From Prorocentrum cordatum (taxonomy: Eukaryota; Sar; Dinophyceae; Prorocentrales; Prorocentraceae): a stretch of DNA of 64,000 nt. The stretch covers positions 58,157-122,156 of the forward strand of contig CAUYUJ010022542.1 of assembly GCA_963575745.1 (NCBI GenBank), written 5' to 3'. How positions within the stretch are numbered: the first letter of the stretch is position 1; each line of letters opens with the position of its first letter. A program made the translations under genes and the position numbers. Positions 52,571-63,445 of this stretch are shown here, piece by piece. Under the pieces are notes generated by a model. It was not told the origin of the DNA and did not search any database. It saw only the letters and a list, made by a program, of their open reading frames with translations.

Positions 52571-53485
52571 GTCCATAAAACCCTCTCGGGCCGTCCTGTG
52601 CGCCTCCGGCGCCGTCTTGGGGCCCTCTTGGGCCGTTTTGGGGCCGTTTTCAAAGCCTCTGGGGCTGTCTTGCAACGGAAAATATGACCTCTGGGGCCGT
52701 TGTGGAGCGTCGGAAAATTAAAAGACGAGAACATGGAAATCCTTCAAAAACCTCTTTGGATAAGCAACAAGTTGTGCCTCCCGGGGCTCATTTGGAGGCA
52801 TCTTGGAAGTTTCTGGGGGCGTCTTGGAGGCCTCTTGGATAGTCAAGGGCTAATTCTGGCCGCCTTGGCCGTCTTGGCCGCCATTGGTCGTTCCCGCGGT
52901 CTGGAAGCGCCATGTTTGGCGATCCGCAGGCCGTATGCGGGCGATCTTACGGCGCCCCCGGCGCCCCAGCAGAACCCCCGGAACACCCCAGTCCCCCAAT
53001 GGGGACACAGGTCACGGACGGAAAACCGTAGGTTTTCGCTCGAAGAGGTTCCCAGGAGGGCTCCAGGGGACCGTATTGAAGCAATATGTTGGGCCATCTT
53101 GGAGCGCGCTGCCGCCATCTTGGCGGTTTTGGTGGCTTGTTTTGGCCGTTTCGGAATCCATCGGGGGCATCTCGGACGCCTGCCTTGGAGAGCCCTGGGG
53201 AGGCGTGAGGCAGCCCAGCGAGCCGCGGGGAGAGGGGGCGACGCATGCAGAGAAGCGCGTCCCGATGGGTGGGGGCCTGCAGGTACCCGACCAACCAGGC
53301 CTTGGCATTCTTCCATGCCCCAACGTGCACGGGACACTGTGGCGGATCGGTGGGGTGGGGGGGGGGGAAATTGAGGGGGGATGGGGCGAGGGACACAGGA
53401 TGCGTCGACACCAGAGGCGCAAAAAGGGAATTGAGGGAGTGAAATCGCTGTACTCCCAGGCGAGAGGGGCTTGGGGAGGGCTCCT
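52571..53485 (+). repeat. TCTTGGGGCC satellite, then no gene
   Basis: Satellite units with the GAGCGTCGGAAAATTAAAAG spacer near 52707 run to about 52870. From 52871 to 53485 there are weak satellite traces and no recognisable gene. Confidence 0.6.
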
Positions 53486-53726
53486 CCTCGTCCTCCTCCT
53501 CCTCCTCCTCCTCCTCCTCCTCCTCCTCCTCCTCGTCCTCCTCCTCTTCCTCTTCCTCCTCCTCTTCCTCCTCCTCCTCCTCCTCCTCGTCTCCTCCTCC
53601 CCTCCTCCTCCTCCTCCTCCTCCTCCTCCTCCTCCCCCCTCATTGTCCTCCTCCTCCTCCCCCCCCCTCCTTGTCCTCCTCCTCCTCCTCCTCCTCCTCC
53701 TCCTTCCTCCCCCGCCCTCCTCCTAG
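53486..53726 (+). repeat. (CTC)n tract ending in a splice-acceptor-like TAG
   Basis: A long CTC/TCC run ends CCTCCTCCTAG at 53726, immediately before a coding-like segment. Confidence 0.85.
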
Positions 53727-53918
53727 ACGAGGCGAGGATCCAGCTGCTTCCAGGGCAGGGCGCGCGCGCGCGCTGTGGAGGAGGCAGGGGGCGCCCAGGC
53801 CATCGTCGAGACTGCCAGCGTGTTCGACAACCTGAACGCCAACACGCAGAGCATCCTGAAGAAGGGCCAAGCCTTGAGCATGCAGTCCTGGCTCACCAGC
53901 GGTTCCGATCCTCTTTAC
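53727..53918 (+). CDS. possible internal exon of an unknown gene
   Basis: The stretch is bounded on the left by a pyrimidine tract plus AG and on the right by GTACGT. Its second half is strongly coding-like with G/C third positions: EEAGGAQAIVETASVFDNLN, then TQSILKKGQALSMQSWLTSG. The first part reads DEARIQLLPGQGARA in another frame. The two are joined across a CG dinucleotide run (53759-53772) whose length may have changed. No family is recognised. No partner exon is certain; a short piece at 54500-54584 (SSEATLKVKFVTSHLFKEG) might belong to the same gene. Confidence 0.4.
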
Positions 53919-53939
53919 GTACGTTTTGTCACACACGTA

Positions 53940-54240
53940 CTGGTGTATGGGATATATATATATATGTATACATGTGTATATATACATATAGACGACACAC
54001 ACACATAATATATATAGATATATAGATATATATATGTGTGTGTATATAAACATATAGAGAGAGAAAAAAGAAACAATCAAGAGAGAGAGGGAGAGAGAGA
54101 CATAAAGACAGCGATAGCGACAGGGACAGAGACAGAGAAGGCGACGGAGGGAAGGAGGGAGATGCGGAGAGGGAGAGGGAGAGATGGCGAGGGAGAAGGA
54201 GAGGGGGCAAGAGGGAGAGGGGGGTAGGCCAAGCAAGGGG
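53940..54240. repeat. TA/CA and GA dinucleotide tracts
   Basis: TATATA and ACACAC runs (53945-54050) are followed by GAGAGA-rich sequence (54055-54235). Confidence 0.85.
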
Positions 54241-55640
54241 AGGCATGAAGGGAGATGGTCCAAGCATGGTGCGGGGACTGGGTGGGGGAGAGGTTGTGAA
54301 TGGAAGTGCGCTCCTCTGGCAGGCTAGCGTCACACTCATCGCTGCACTTGCACGAGGGTCGTACTCGTCGACTCTCTGCCATGCTGCTCGTGTCGTTTCT
54401 GCACGTTCCTCCTCGGCCCCCTGCTGCTGCTCATCATCATCGCTCTCCCTCGCGCGTTCGACTGGAGTTCAAGCCGCAGTGGAATCGGTCGCGCAAGCTG
54501 CGCCCCTCAGGCGTGTCTTCGGAGGCCACCCTGAAGGTCAAATTCGTCACGAGCCACTTGTTCAAGGAGGGCCTGTTGACATGATTGTTGGAGAGGGTCC
54601 TTGGCGCCGACCTTGAATGTAAACCCATGCTATGAATACAGAGGGATCCTGAGACATGGGAGATGGGATCACCCTGCTTGTTCAAAGCACAGGAGGGAGT
54701 GGTTCAGCAACCGTTGACTGTGCAGCCGGACAGCATGACAGGTAGCACCCTGTATTTCGTCATCATTCGAGTTCGGGGTGAAAGGTTGTAGCAATATTGA
54801 AGGAACTGCAACGTGCAGGGCGCCCTGGGTTTCCTGGGCGTCGGTGCCTTTCGGAGCGCGCGCCCGAACCTCCAAGAAACTTCCGGGCATTCGCGGTACT
54901 TGGCTTTTTTTTTCCACCCCACCCAGGGACAAATGGGCACAGTGTTTGCCCCGAAGATTGCGTGTTCGATCGGTTTGGGCTTCCTGGTGCCAGATTGCTA
55001 TACGCAAGCGATCTAGAAACCGCTCGGCCAGGGTACCCTGGTTTTCTTCGTTTGCAGCCGAAGTGCAAGAACCCCAACCCTGGACCAATGAACCTCGGCG
55101 GATTTCAGGGTTGGCTTTCTTGCGGAGGGCTTTCTTGTGGATACTGTTCCACTGTACTGAGTTGGTCGAGTGCTGCTATCCACTGCCGCCTGCGCCCTGC
55201 TGCTCTCCCCTCACCTCATTACACTCCCTCTCCCTTCTCGCCTTCCCCTCTCCCACTTCCCTCTCCCCTCCCCTTGTCGGGCTTTCGCGTGCCATCCTGT
55301 TCCCTTCGCGCCCCTCCCCGTGCCCATCCCATCTCTCTTCCCTCTGCACCCGCGCAATTCCCAATCATGTTCCCCTCCCGTCCTCTTGTGCGTAGGCACC
55401 CGTAGCGTCAGCTTTCTCTCCCTTCCTCCACCCCTGCCCACTGAGCCCGGCCATTCACTGCAGCGCACTTTCGGTACCTCCTCTCCTCCCACCCCTCCCG
55501 CCCTTCCCTCTCCCCATGCTGCCCTCTTCCTCCCCTCCTCTTCATCTTACCTCCCCTCCACCCCCGCCTCCTCCCCATTCATCCACTCTCCTGTTGTGAA
55601 GGACTTACGGCTGGTGCCGCCAACCCTGAAGACGACGACG
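54241..55640. other. no confident gene; CT-rich from 55190
   Basis: Mixed sequence. A short coding-like piece lies at 54500-54584. The part 55190-55600 is pyrimidine-rich without clear period. Confidence 0.4.
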
Positions 55641-56019
55641 TGGACGACCAGGATGAGGAGAAGGAGAAGGAGGAGGAGGAGGAGTAGCAGGAGGGGGGGA
55701 GAGGAGGGCAATAGGAGGTAGGAGGAGGAGAAGGAGCAGGAGGAGGGGGGGCAGGAGGAGGTCATGATGATCATGATGATGATCATGATGATGATGATCA
55801 TGATGATGATCATGATGATGACCATGATGATCATGATGACCATGATGATGATCATACTGATCATACTGATGATACTGATGATCATGATGATCATATTGAT
55901 CAAGATCATGATGCTGATTATGATGTTGCTGATGATGATATTGACGCTGATTATGATGATGATGCTTATTATGACGATGATGATGATGGTGGTGATGATG
56001 ATGATGCTCATGCTGATGC

Positions 56020-56111
<92 letters not shown>

Positions 56112-56112
56112 C

Positions 56113-56160
<48 letters not shown>

Positions 56161-56225
56161 GCAGGAGGAGGAGGAGGAGGAGGAGGAGGAGGAGGAGGAG
56201 GAGGACGAGGAGGAGGAGGACGCCG
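55641..56225. repeat. GAG, (GAT)n and GAG microsatellites
   Basis: GGAGGA (55655-55760) leads into GATCATGATGATG and pure (GAT)n (55761-56160), then (GAG)n (56161-56220). Confidence 0.9.
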
Positions 56226-56834
56226 ATGACGCCGAGGAGAGGGAGGAGGTGAAGGAAGAGGAGGATGGCATCCTGACCGAGGACCTGCCCCGGGACCACC
56301 CTCGGGGACCCCCCGGCCCCCCCCCGCCGGCCGGGAAGGGATCAAAAGTATGGGGCTTCCAATCGATTCAATGACAACGTTGTTCGATTTCGTTGTAGCT
56401 AGCGCGCGTCCAGACGACAGTCCAGGGTAACAGGGCGGACTGGCGCCAGCGAGGTTTCCACGTGGGCTGACGCGCTTGCATAGCTCAAGGACGAGAAGGA
56501 AACGGTGACGACGACGACGACGACGATCACGAACGGAAGAACGTATTCCACACGCTGACAGGGTCGGCGGATTTCCTCTCAGTCCTTTCTAATTCCTTGC
56601 TCCATGCTCCCCTGATTCGCCCCGTATCCTCCCACTTCCTCTGCATTTCCTCTCCCCCTTATGGTCCTTTCTCATCTTTGTGTTTCCTTCCGTCCTGTCC
56701 TCTCCCCCGTCCCTCTCCCCCATGGGGGATGGGGAAGGATGGAAGGAGGCATAAAAGATAGGAGGGTGCTCCCTGCCCTCTCCCCCCCTCCCCATATCCT
56801 CTCCCCCACTGGTCCCTTCTCATCTGTATGAGTC
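56226..56834. other. no gene recognised
   Basis: Contains a short (GAC)n at 56509-56528 and the GGGTCGGCGGATT piece also found next to other arrays. No protein motif. Confidence 0.45.
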
Positions 56835-57045
56835 CTTCCATCCTGTCCTTCTCCTCCTCCTCCTCCGCCTCCTCTTCCTCCTCCTTCTCCTCCTCCTCCT
56901 CCTCCGCCTCCTCCTCCTCCTCCTCCTCCTCCTCCTCCTCCTCCCCCTCCTCTCCTCCTCCCTCCTCCTCCGCCTACTCCTCCTCCTCCTCCTCCTCCTC
57001 CTCCTCCCCCTCCTCCCCCTCCTCCCCCTCCTCCCCCCACTCTGC
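56835..57045. repeat. (CTC)n tract
   Basis: CTC repeats with CCG and CTT interruptions. A GAG tract follows 135 bp later (57185-57335), giving another inverted CTC/GAG pair. Confidence 0.85.
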
Positions 57046-57471
57046 CCCGTCCCTTCCCATCCCTGGTCTCGCCCCTCCCGCCTTGAGAGGACCGCGCCAT
57101 GCAGAAGTGCGGCACGGTCTTCAGCGACTGCAGCCTGGTGCAGGCGTCCCACCGGGGGACGTCGGCAGCTTCCCACGGGGGGGAAAAGAGGAGGAAGAAG
57201 ATGAAGAGGAGGAGGAAGAAGAGGAAGAAGAGTTGGAGGAGGAGGAAGAGGAAGAGGAGGAAGAAGAAGATGGTGGAACGGAGAGGGAGAGCGAACAGGA
57301 GGATGAGGGAAGGAGGAGGCGGAGGCCGAGGAGCAATACAAAGGGGCGGTCGCGTGCAAGCGGGCGCGCCGGCTTTCCGCTGCTAGGCGAGAGAGAGAGA
57401 GAGAGAGTTTGAGAGAGAGGGAGAGAGTCAGAGAGTGAGTGAGATAAGCAACATTCTCCACCAGAGTTCCC
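57046..57471. repeat. spacer, (GAG)n and (GA)n
   Basis: The spacer holds a short coding-like piece from ATG 57099 (MQKCGTVFSDCSLVQASHRG), too short to assign. GAG and GA repeats fill 57185-57440. Confidence 0.6.
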
Positions 57472-57493
57472 TCCGTAGCCATTTTGGCGCAAG
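57472..57493 (+). other. DinoSL relic, one mismatch
   Basis: The sequence begins TCCGTAGCC and ends ATTTTGGCGCAAG; one base differs from the canonical leader (G for T). It marks the 5' end of a retroposed transcript whose body follows on the plus strand. Confidence 0.85.
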
Positions 57494-57627
57494 TCATCCG
57501 GAGCCAGCCCTGCGTTTGCGCTGGCCTGGCACCACAGGGCGCGTGTTGCGAATATCTGAATCCTGTCACGTGTTTGAGCTGCGTGTTCGCACTGCTCGGT
57601 CAGGAGGGGAAAAAACACACAGACACA

Positions 57628-57735
57628 ATGAATCGTCGATCCCCAGGAAAATATAGGAAAATATTGGAAGTGGGGGGGAAGACGAAAACCCAGGAAGTAT
57701 GGGAAATTATGGGGAATCCTTTTATTTGTGTGTAG
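57628..57735 (+). CDS. short frame after the third DinoSL relic
   Basis: The frame runs from an ATG 134 bp after the leader to TAG; 35 residues beginning MNRRSPGKYRKILEVGG. No family is recognised and codon use is A-rich, unlike the GC3-rich coding elsewhere. It may be chance. Confidence 0.2.
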   Translation: MNRRSPGKYRKILEVGGKTKTQEVWEIMGNPFICV

Positions 57736-57759
57736 TTATTTGTGTGTCCCAGGGCCCCT

Positions 57760-58398
57760 TCAACAGTTCACATAAACGGCATCCCCGTTGTCATTGCCAG
57801 CGCAGTTACTCTGGCTAGCCGCCGACGCAATAAAGTCGCACTGTCCGGCCTCAGCATCGCAGGCTTCGGGATATCCTCTCTGGTGGGCGTTCGTACGACA
57901 GTCTGCACAGCCACAACTTGCAAGCTGCTGGCGGTTTCTGGCCCATTCCTGTCGTGTGCTTCGGCGCCTGCGCTCGGGTCCGAACTCGGAGAGTTCGGTG
58001 AGTTGCACTTACACGTGCACACATCTGGTGCAAAGTGACATCAATGACATCCAGAAATTGGATGTCACGAGTACAGCCGGAAGATCAAGTTGCATTCAAA
58101 TCCATCACGAGACCCAGGATCAACAACATAATGCTACGCCAAGGTTGAAGATGGGGACGTTGCAGAACTCACCTTGACGTCGAAACGTGAAGACAGCTTT
58201 GCTTCTGCACTTCTGACAGCGTTTGGCGTCGTCTTCGTCAGCATGACCTCTTGTGTCCGACTTTGTGGTATCCAGCATGTGAGACTCCGACGCCCTCCGC
58301 AATAATGAGACGATGCCAGCCGTGAGACTCTCATGGTGACACGGTGGGGTTGCACCTGGAAACGGCGTAGGGAGCTGAGACCACAGCCCTACCATCAA
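57760..58398 (-). CDS. possible exons of a Cys-rich protein, minus strand
   Basis: Minus strand. The segment 58398-58160 reads CHHESLTAGIVSLLRRASES and DDAKRCQKCRSKAVFTFRRQ, then meets GTGAGT, a donor-like site. The segment 57965-57760 reads SCGCADCRTNAHQRGYPEAC, CDFIASAASQSNC and ends NC-stop, with seven Cys in about 50 residues. The acceptor between them is not located. A 9-bp palindrome (TGACATCCA/TGGATGTCA) lies at 58044-58066. Low confidence; no family recognised. Confidence 0.25.
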
Positions 58399-58428
58399 AC
58401 CTGCACGTTGAGGACATGCTGAGACTCA

Positions 58429-58643
58429 GTGGGCCCTGGAAACGACAGGGCCGTTTTTTTACCGGTTCCGTTTTGCCGTTTTTTTGCCGGTTTCGACGCC
58501 GTTTTTGTACCCGTTCCGTCGCCGTTTTTTGACCGGTTCTGGCTCCGGTTCCAATCCTGGAGCAGTTTTTTTGCCGTTTCCATTTTCAAGGGACATTTTT
58601 GGGGAAACGGTGAAAAAAAGGCCCTGCCGTTTCCGGGGCCCAC
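58429..58643. mobile_element. foldback element with 24-bp inverted ends
   Basis: The arms at 58429-58452 (GTGGGCCCTGGAAACGACAG...) and 58620-58643 are inverted copies with two mismatches. The interior is a degenerate CCGTTTTTTTGCCGG repeat. No target duplication is evident. Confidence 0.55.
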
Positions 58644-58860
58644 AAAGTGTTGAGACAGTTGTTCATCAATCGAATTACGCATCTGATTGTTCACTGCAGA
58701 GATGAGTTCGGCAAGCAAAAATATGCTACCAGAGTTCCACACAGAAGGATGCCACAGCGGGGCCGAAGGTGGGGCCACTGGGCGCGCTCGGGGCCTGTCA
58801 AGGGCCTCAAATGGCACTCAGGCGGGGCCTCCCGGGAGGAGCGGGACGGGCGCGAAACTT
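58644..58860. other. no gene recognised
   Basis: Short unique stretch leading into the next array; no motif. Confidence 0.4.
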
Positions 58861-59920
58861 TGTGAATAGTATGGTACGGTGCTCCGAACCCCCTTCCTCG
58901 CTCAGGCGGGGCCTCCCTGGAGGTGCGGGGGGGGGCGCGAAACCTTCAAAGTTGTATGTTTCTCCGGTGCCCTCCTCGCTCTGGCGGGGCCTCCTTGGAG
59001 GTGTGAGAGGGGCACGAAACGTTGTAACTAGTATGGTTCTCCGGTGCCCTCCTCGCTCAGGCCTCCAGGTGCGGGGGGGGCGCGAAACCTTCTAAGTTGT
59101 ATGTTTCTCCGGTGCCCTCCTCGCTCTGGGAGGGCCTCCTTGGAGGTGCGAGAGGGGCACGAAACGTTGTAAATAGTATGGTTATCCGAGACCCTCCTCG
59201 CTCAGGCGGGGCCTCCCTGGAGGTGCGGGGGGGGCGCGAAACCTTCTAAGTTGTATGTTTCTCAGGTGCCCTCCTCGCTCTGGCGGGGCCTCCTTGGAGG
59301 TGTGAGAGGGGCACGAAACGTTGTAAATAGTATGGTTCTCCGAGACCCTCCTCGCTCAGGCGGGGCCTCCCTGGAGGTGCGGGGGGGGGCGCGAAACCTT
59401 CTAAGTTGTATATTTCTCCGGTGCCCTCCTCGCTCTGGCGGGGCCTCCTTGGAGGTGTGAGGGGGGCACGAAACGTTGTAAATAGTATGGTTCTCCGAGA
59501 CCCTCCTCGCTCAGGCGGGGCCTCCCTGGAGGTGCGGGGGGGGCGCGAAACCTTGGTTCTCGGGTACCCTCCTCGCTCTGGCGGGGCCTCCCTGGAGGGG
59601 TGGGAGTGACACGAAACCTTGTAAGTAGTATGGTTCTCTGATTTCCTCCTCGCTCTTGCGGGGCCTCCCTGGAGGGGTGGGCGAGGCACGACACCTTGTA
59701 AACAGCATGGCTCTCCGATACTCTCCTCGCTTTGGCGGGGCCTCCTTGGAGGAGTGGGAGGGGTGCGAAACCTTGTAAAAAATGTATGGTTCTCTGATGC
59801 CCCCCTCGCTCTGGCGGGGCCTCCCTGGAGGGTGGGAGAAGCACGAAACTTTGTAAATAGTATGGCTATCCGGTGCCCTCCTCGCTCAGGCGGAAGGGTG
59901 GGAGGGGAGCGAAACTTTGT
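58861..59920 (+). repeat. 77-bp tandem repeat with CCTCC/GGAGG palindrome
   Basis: TCCTCGCTC recurs at 58895, 58973, 59050, 59118 and 59195 and onward, about 14 units. Each unit includes GGCGGGGCCTCCCTGGAGG and a GCGAAACCTTGTAA step followed by a TAGTATGGTTCTC step. Confidence 0.9.
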
Positions 59921-59924
59921 GCAT

Positions 59925-60345
59925 TATTTGCAAGAGCTTCACGGATTGAGGGCGGGTGGTTTTCAAAATGTTGCTCTCGCCTCAGCGCCGCGCACATTCA
60001 TTTTAAATAAATGCAAGAGCTTCACGGATTGAGAGCAGGTGGTTTTCAAAATGTGGTTCTCGTTTCAGCACCGCGCACATTCGTTGTAAATATTTGCAAA
60101 AGTTTCACGGATTGAGGGCGGGTGGCTTTCAAAATGTGGTTCTCGCTTCAGCACCGCGCGCATTCGTTTTAAAGATTTGCAAGAGCTTCGCGGATTGAGG
60201 GCGGGTGGTTTTCAAAATGTGGTTCTCGCTTTAGCGCCGCGCACACTCGTTTTTAACATTTACCAGAATTTCACGGATTGAGGGCGGGTCGTTTTCAAAA
60301 TGTGGATCTCGCTCTAGCGCCGCGCACATTCTTGCTTAAGCGTTG
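59925..60345 (+). repeat. 83-bp tandem repeat, five units
   Basis: CGGATTGAG recurs at 59942, 60025, 60108, 60191 and 60274: an exact 83-bp period. Units carry GGGCGGGTGGTTTTCAAAAT and CGCGCACATTCG. Confidence 0.95.
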
Positions 60346-60645
60346 CAAGAATTATGCGGATTCCCATGCTCAGCGCACCAGAAAGTGTTTTTTTGGAAGG
60401 GTTCAGGATTATGCGGTCGCAACAGTTATGTTGATTCGCTGTGTCGAGGTCCCAAAACTGGCGTTCTGGCACGATTCTGGATTGTCAGGGCGCAGCAGTC
60501 AGGTTGATACGTGGCGATGAAATCCCGAGAACAATGTTTTGGCACGCTTCAGGATCTTCAAGCCCTTGTCTTCCAGCGAGGCAGTTCCCCCAATGGAAAT
60601 GAATCGTGTAGGGGCCCTCACTGTTGATGATTCTTGGGTTTCCAC
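60346..60645. other. no gene recognised
   Basis: Unique-looking sequence between the 83-bp array and the CTC tract; no motif. Confidence 0.4.
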
Positions 60646-61451
60646 TGGTCCTCCTCCTCATCCTCATCCTCCTCCTCCTCCTCTCCCTCCCCCTCCTCCT
60701 CCTCCTCCTCCTCCTCGTCCTCCTCGTCCTCCTCCTCGTCCTCCTCCTCGTCCTCCTCCTCCTCCCACTCCTCTTCCTCCTCCTCCTCCTCCGCCTCCTC
60801 CTCCTCCTCCTCCTCCACCTCCCCTCCTCCTCCTCCTCCTCCCCCTCCCCCTCCCCCACCCCCTTTCCTCCTCCTCCTCCTCCTCCTCCCTCCTCCTCCT
60901 CCTCCTCCTCCTCCCTCGTCCTCCTCCTCGTCCTCCCCTCCTCCTCCCACTCTTCCTCCTCCTCCTCCCCCTCGCTCCTCCGCCTCCTCCTCCTCCTCGT
61001 CCCTCCTCCTCCCTCTCTTCTCCCCCCTCCTTCCCCTCCCCCTCCTCCTCCGCCCCCCTCCTCCTCCCTCCTCCTCCTCCTCCTCCTCCTCTCCTCCTCC
61101 TGCTCCTCCTCCTCCTCCTCCTTTTTCCGCCCCCTCCTCCTCCTTGTCCTCCTCCTCCTCCTTCCTCCTCCTCCTCCTCCTTCTCCTCCTCCTCCTCATC
61201 CTTTTCCTCTTCCTCTTCTTCCTCCACCTCCTCCTCCTCTCCTCCTCCTCCTCCTCCTCCTCCTCCTTCCTCCTCCCCTCCTCCTCCTCCTCCTCCACCC
61301 CTCCTCCTCCTCCACCTCCTCCTCCTCCTCTCTCCACCTCCTCCTCCTCCTCCTCCTCCTCCTCCTCCTCCGCCTCCTCCTCCTCCTCCTCCTCCTCCTC
61401 CTCCTCCTCCTCCTCCTCCTCCTCCTCCTCCTCCTCCTCCTCCTCCTCCTT
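60646..61451 (+). repeat. long (CTC)n tract, 5' flank of LINE 2
   Basis: About 800 bp of CTC/TCC with scattered CCC, GTC and TTC changes. It ends at the first non-repeat bases of LINE 2 (GCCAACGAGG, 61453). Its open frames on all phases are artefacts. Confidence 0.95.
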
Positions 61452-62162
61452 GCCAACGAGGAGGCGGCGACGGTCTTGCTCGATCCTTACAAGTATTACG
61501 AAACGATCGACCTCCGTGAGCTCCTTTTTCGTTGTCGCCAACTCCAGTTCCCACTCGGAGTTGCGTTGCTGGCTGTTTCCATGTACCTTCAGGCCAGATG
61601 GTTTCGGCTGGCTGGTTTCGTGGACGGCCCTTATTGGGCTGGGCGGGGAATCGTGGCGGGGTGCAGTTTCGCTACCAGCCTGATCTGGGTTTACGCTCTC
61701 ATTGCCCTAGATAAGTTGTCGTTCCCTGCCCAGGTCCATTTCAAACTTTCTATTGACCATTCTGGTCTTTCGGCCACGGGCTCTAAGGAGTACATTCTCA
61801 TTCATCTTCCGCCAGCTGTCGTTGCGCTTCACGATGCTTTGGAGGTTGGAGTGGGAGCTAAGGCTTCGGACGACCCTGGCAAACGCTCCTTAGTTTGCTC
61901 GTCGCTGGATCTGGGCAGAGCGCTCGGCCGACGGCTGGGCGGCCTGGCCGGCCCTCTCGTGAGCAGTGCAGCCAACTTAGGTGTTGACGACTGCGCCGGC
62001 AGGTCGAGGAGGAGGAAGGGGAGGTCTAGCAAGGCCAAGGCCCGGGAACACACATCGAAAGGTTTTTGTGGCAGGTTTTCGAGTCTTCGCCCGACCATTG
62101 TAGACCGCGTTGCGCGGAAGGTTTTTGCTTCCGGCTGGAGTGGGATTCGGGGGCCCGTCTGA
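61452..62162 (+). pseudogene. LINE 2 reverse transcriptase (partial)
   Basis: Motif A is VLLDPYKYYETIDL. Then FPLGVALLAVSMYLQARWF, motif B GRGIVAGCSFATSLIWVYAL, and a motif C region VHFKLSIDHSGLSATGS. There the usual second catalytic Asp is His, which would disable the enzyme. Thumb: SSAANLGVDDCAGRSRRRKG, ending VARKVFASGWSG and TGA at 62160. The region normally present between thumb and zinc finger is missing, so a deletion probably accompanies the frame change here. Confidence 0.8.
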
Positions 62163-63445
62163 ACTTTTCTAAGCGTGCTTGTGCGGATGGCATCCTTCAT
62201 CTTCTGAATTCTGTGCGGTTCACTCTGGTCCAGAAGGGGTGCATTCGTGCTTTGTTTTGCGATGCCGTCTACACTCGCATGCGAGCCGTAAGTCTAGGCT
62301 ATAAGATCAACAACTTGTGCGAGTTGTGCCTCGCCGCGCCCGACACTTTCAGGCATCGTCTGTGGGAGTGCGAGGCGGTCGAGGAACTTCGTGCTGATCT
62401 TGTCAAGCCTGAAGTCCGCAGACTTGCTGCTGTTGCTGATGATGCACTAGCTCGCTACGGGGTATTCCCGCATCCTGGAGATGATGTTCCTGGGCCTGTT
62501 TCGTTTGGGGGCGTCGTGGTGAAGTGGGTTGGAGAAGCCGGAGATCTCAATACCGACGTCCAGGGTGATATTTTCGCCGACGGATTCTGCACGAAACGTG
62601 TCATATCGGAGCTGAACCGCGCTGGCTGGGACTTCAGTGTTTGGTGTCGTGCCACAGATCTCGAGAAACTCAGGGTTCGGGGGCCAATCTGGGCTCATTG
62701 TCCCCAGACGCCCCAGGCGGCCGAGTTTTTTGCATACAGCGTCGCTTGTCAGTGGTCAAATGGCCCTAGCGAGCTGGTCCTGGATTGCCAGAGTTGCATT
62801 GATTTCCACGCTTTGCCATTTGACGCCCAGTGCTCTCCCAAGCGTACATATTCGGGGGTTGCCCACTTTCGTAGGCCTTTTGCAGACCAGTGCTCTGTCA
62901 GTAAAGTGAGGGCTCACCAGGACCTCAGCTCGTGCGAAGATGACTGGGCGCGTTATTGCTGCGAAGGTAACTGCGCCGTCGACGCCTCGGCCAAGCTCGC
63001 GGTGGCCTCGCACCCCTCTCCGGATCCAAAGGATGCGGAGACGATCGATCAGGACATTTCGGTTGCGAAGGCTGTCGGCGTTTTGGCGGCCAACCTGTTG
63101 TCGTCCTGGCCTCGCCTTGTTATGGGTCCGGGTGTGGAGCGCACGCCAGATCCGCCCAAACCTGTTTCTACTCCTCAGCGCCCGCCCCATGAGTGGTGTT
63201 GGGTAGGCTCTTTTTGGCAGTACTGCGAGTGTTTGCGCGGGCGTCGAGGCAAGCCAAGTTCACCCCCTGTGGGTGGAACCTGCCCCCAGTCCTTACGAGT
63301 GCAGCCTGAGGCTTTGCGAGCCCTCGGCCACCGCTGTATTGTAATCGACTGTTCCGACGGGTCTTTCTTGTGCATATGCCAAAGATGCAGCTATATGACC
63401 TCTGGCGCTCGGCTTGCCAACCTTGGCAAGAAGATTGAGCCTTAG
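62163..63445 (+). pseudogene. LINE 2 zinc finger and RNase H
   Basis: The frame is open from before 62163 to TAG 63443. Zinc finger: CELCLAAPDTFRHRLWEC. RNase H: GDIFADGFCTK (Asp), TPQAAEFFAYSVACQW (Glu), SELVLDCQSCIDF (Asp), VSKVRAHQDLSSCEDDWARY (His) and GNCAVDASAKLAVASH (Asp). The domain is complete and all catalytic positions are present. The C-terminal zinc finger begins GHRCIVIDCSDG and CICQRC. This is the best-preserved enzyme domain in the window. Confidence 0.85.

Noticed and set aside
60539-61519. Very long Pro, Ser, Leu, Arg or Glu frames in CTC/GAG tracts (also 25.1-25.6, 53.5, 56.8 kb)
   Set aside because: Trinucleotide repeats are open in every frame and give homopolymers.
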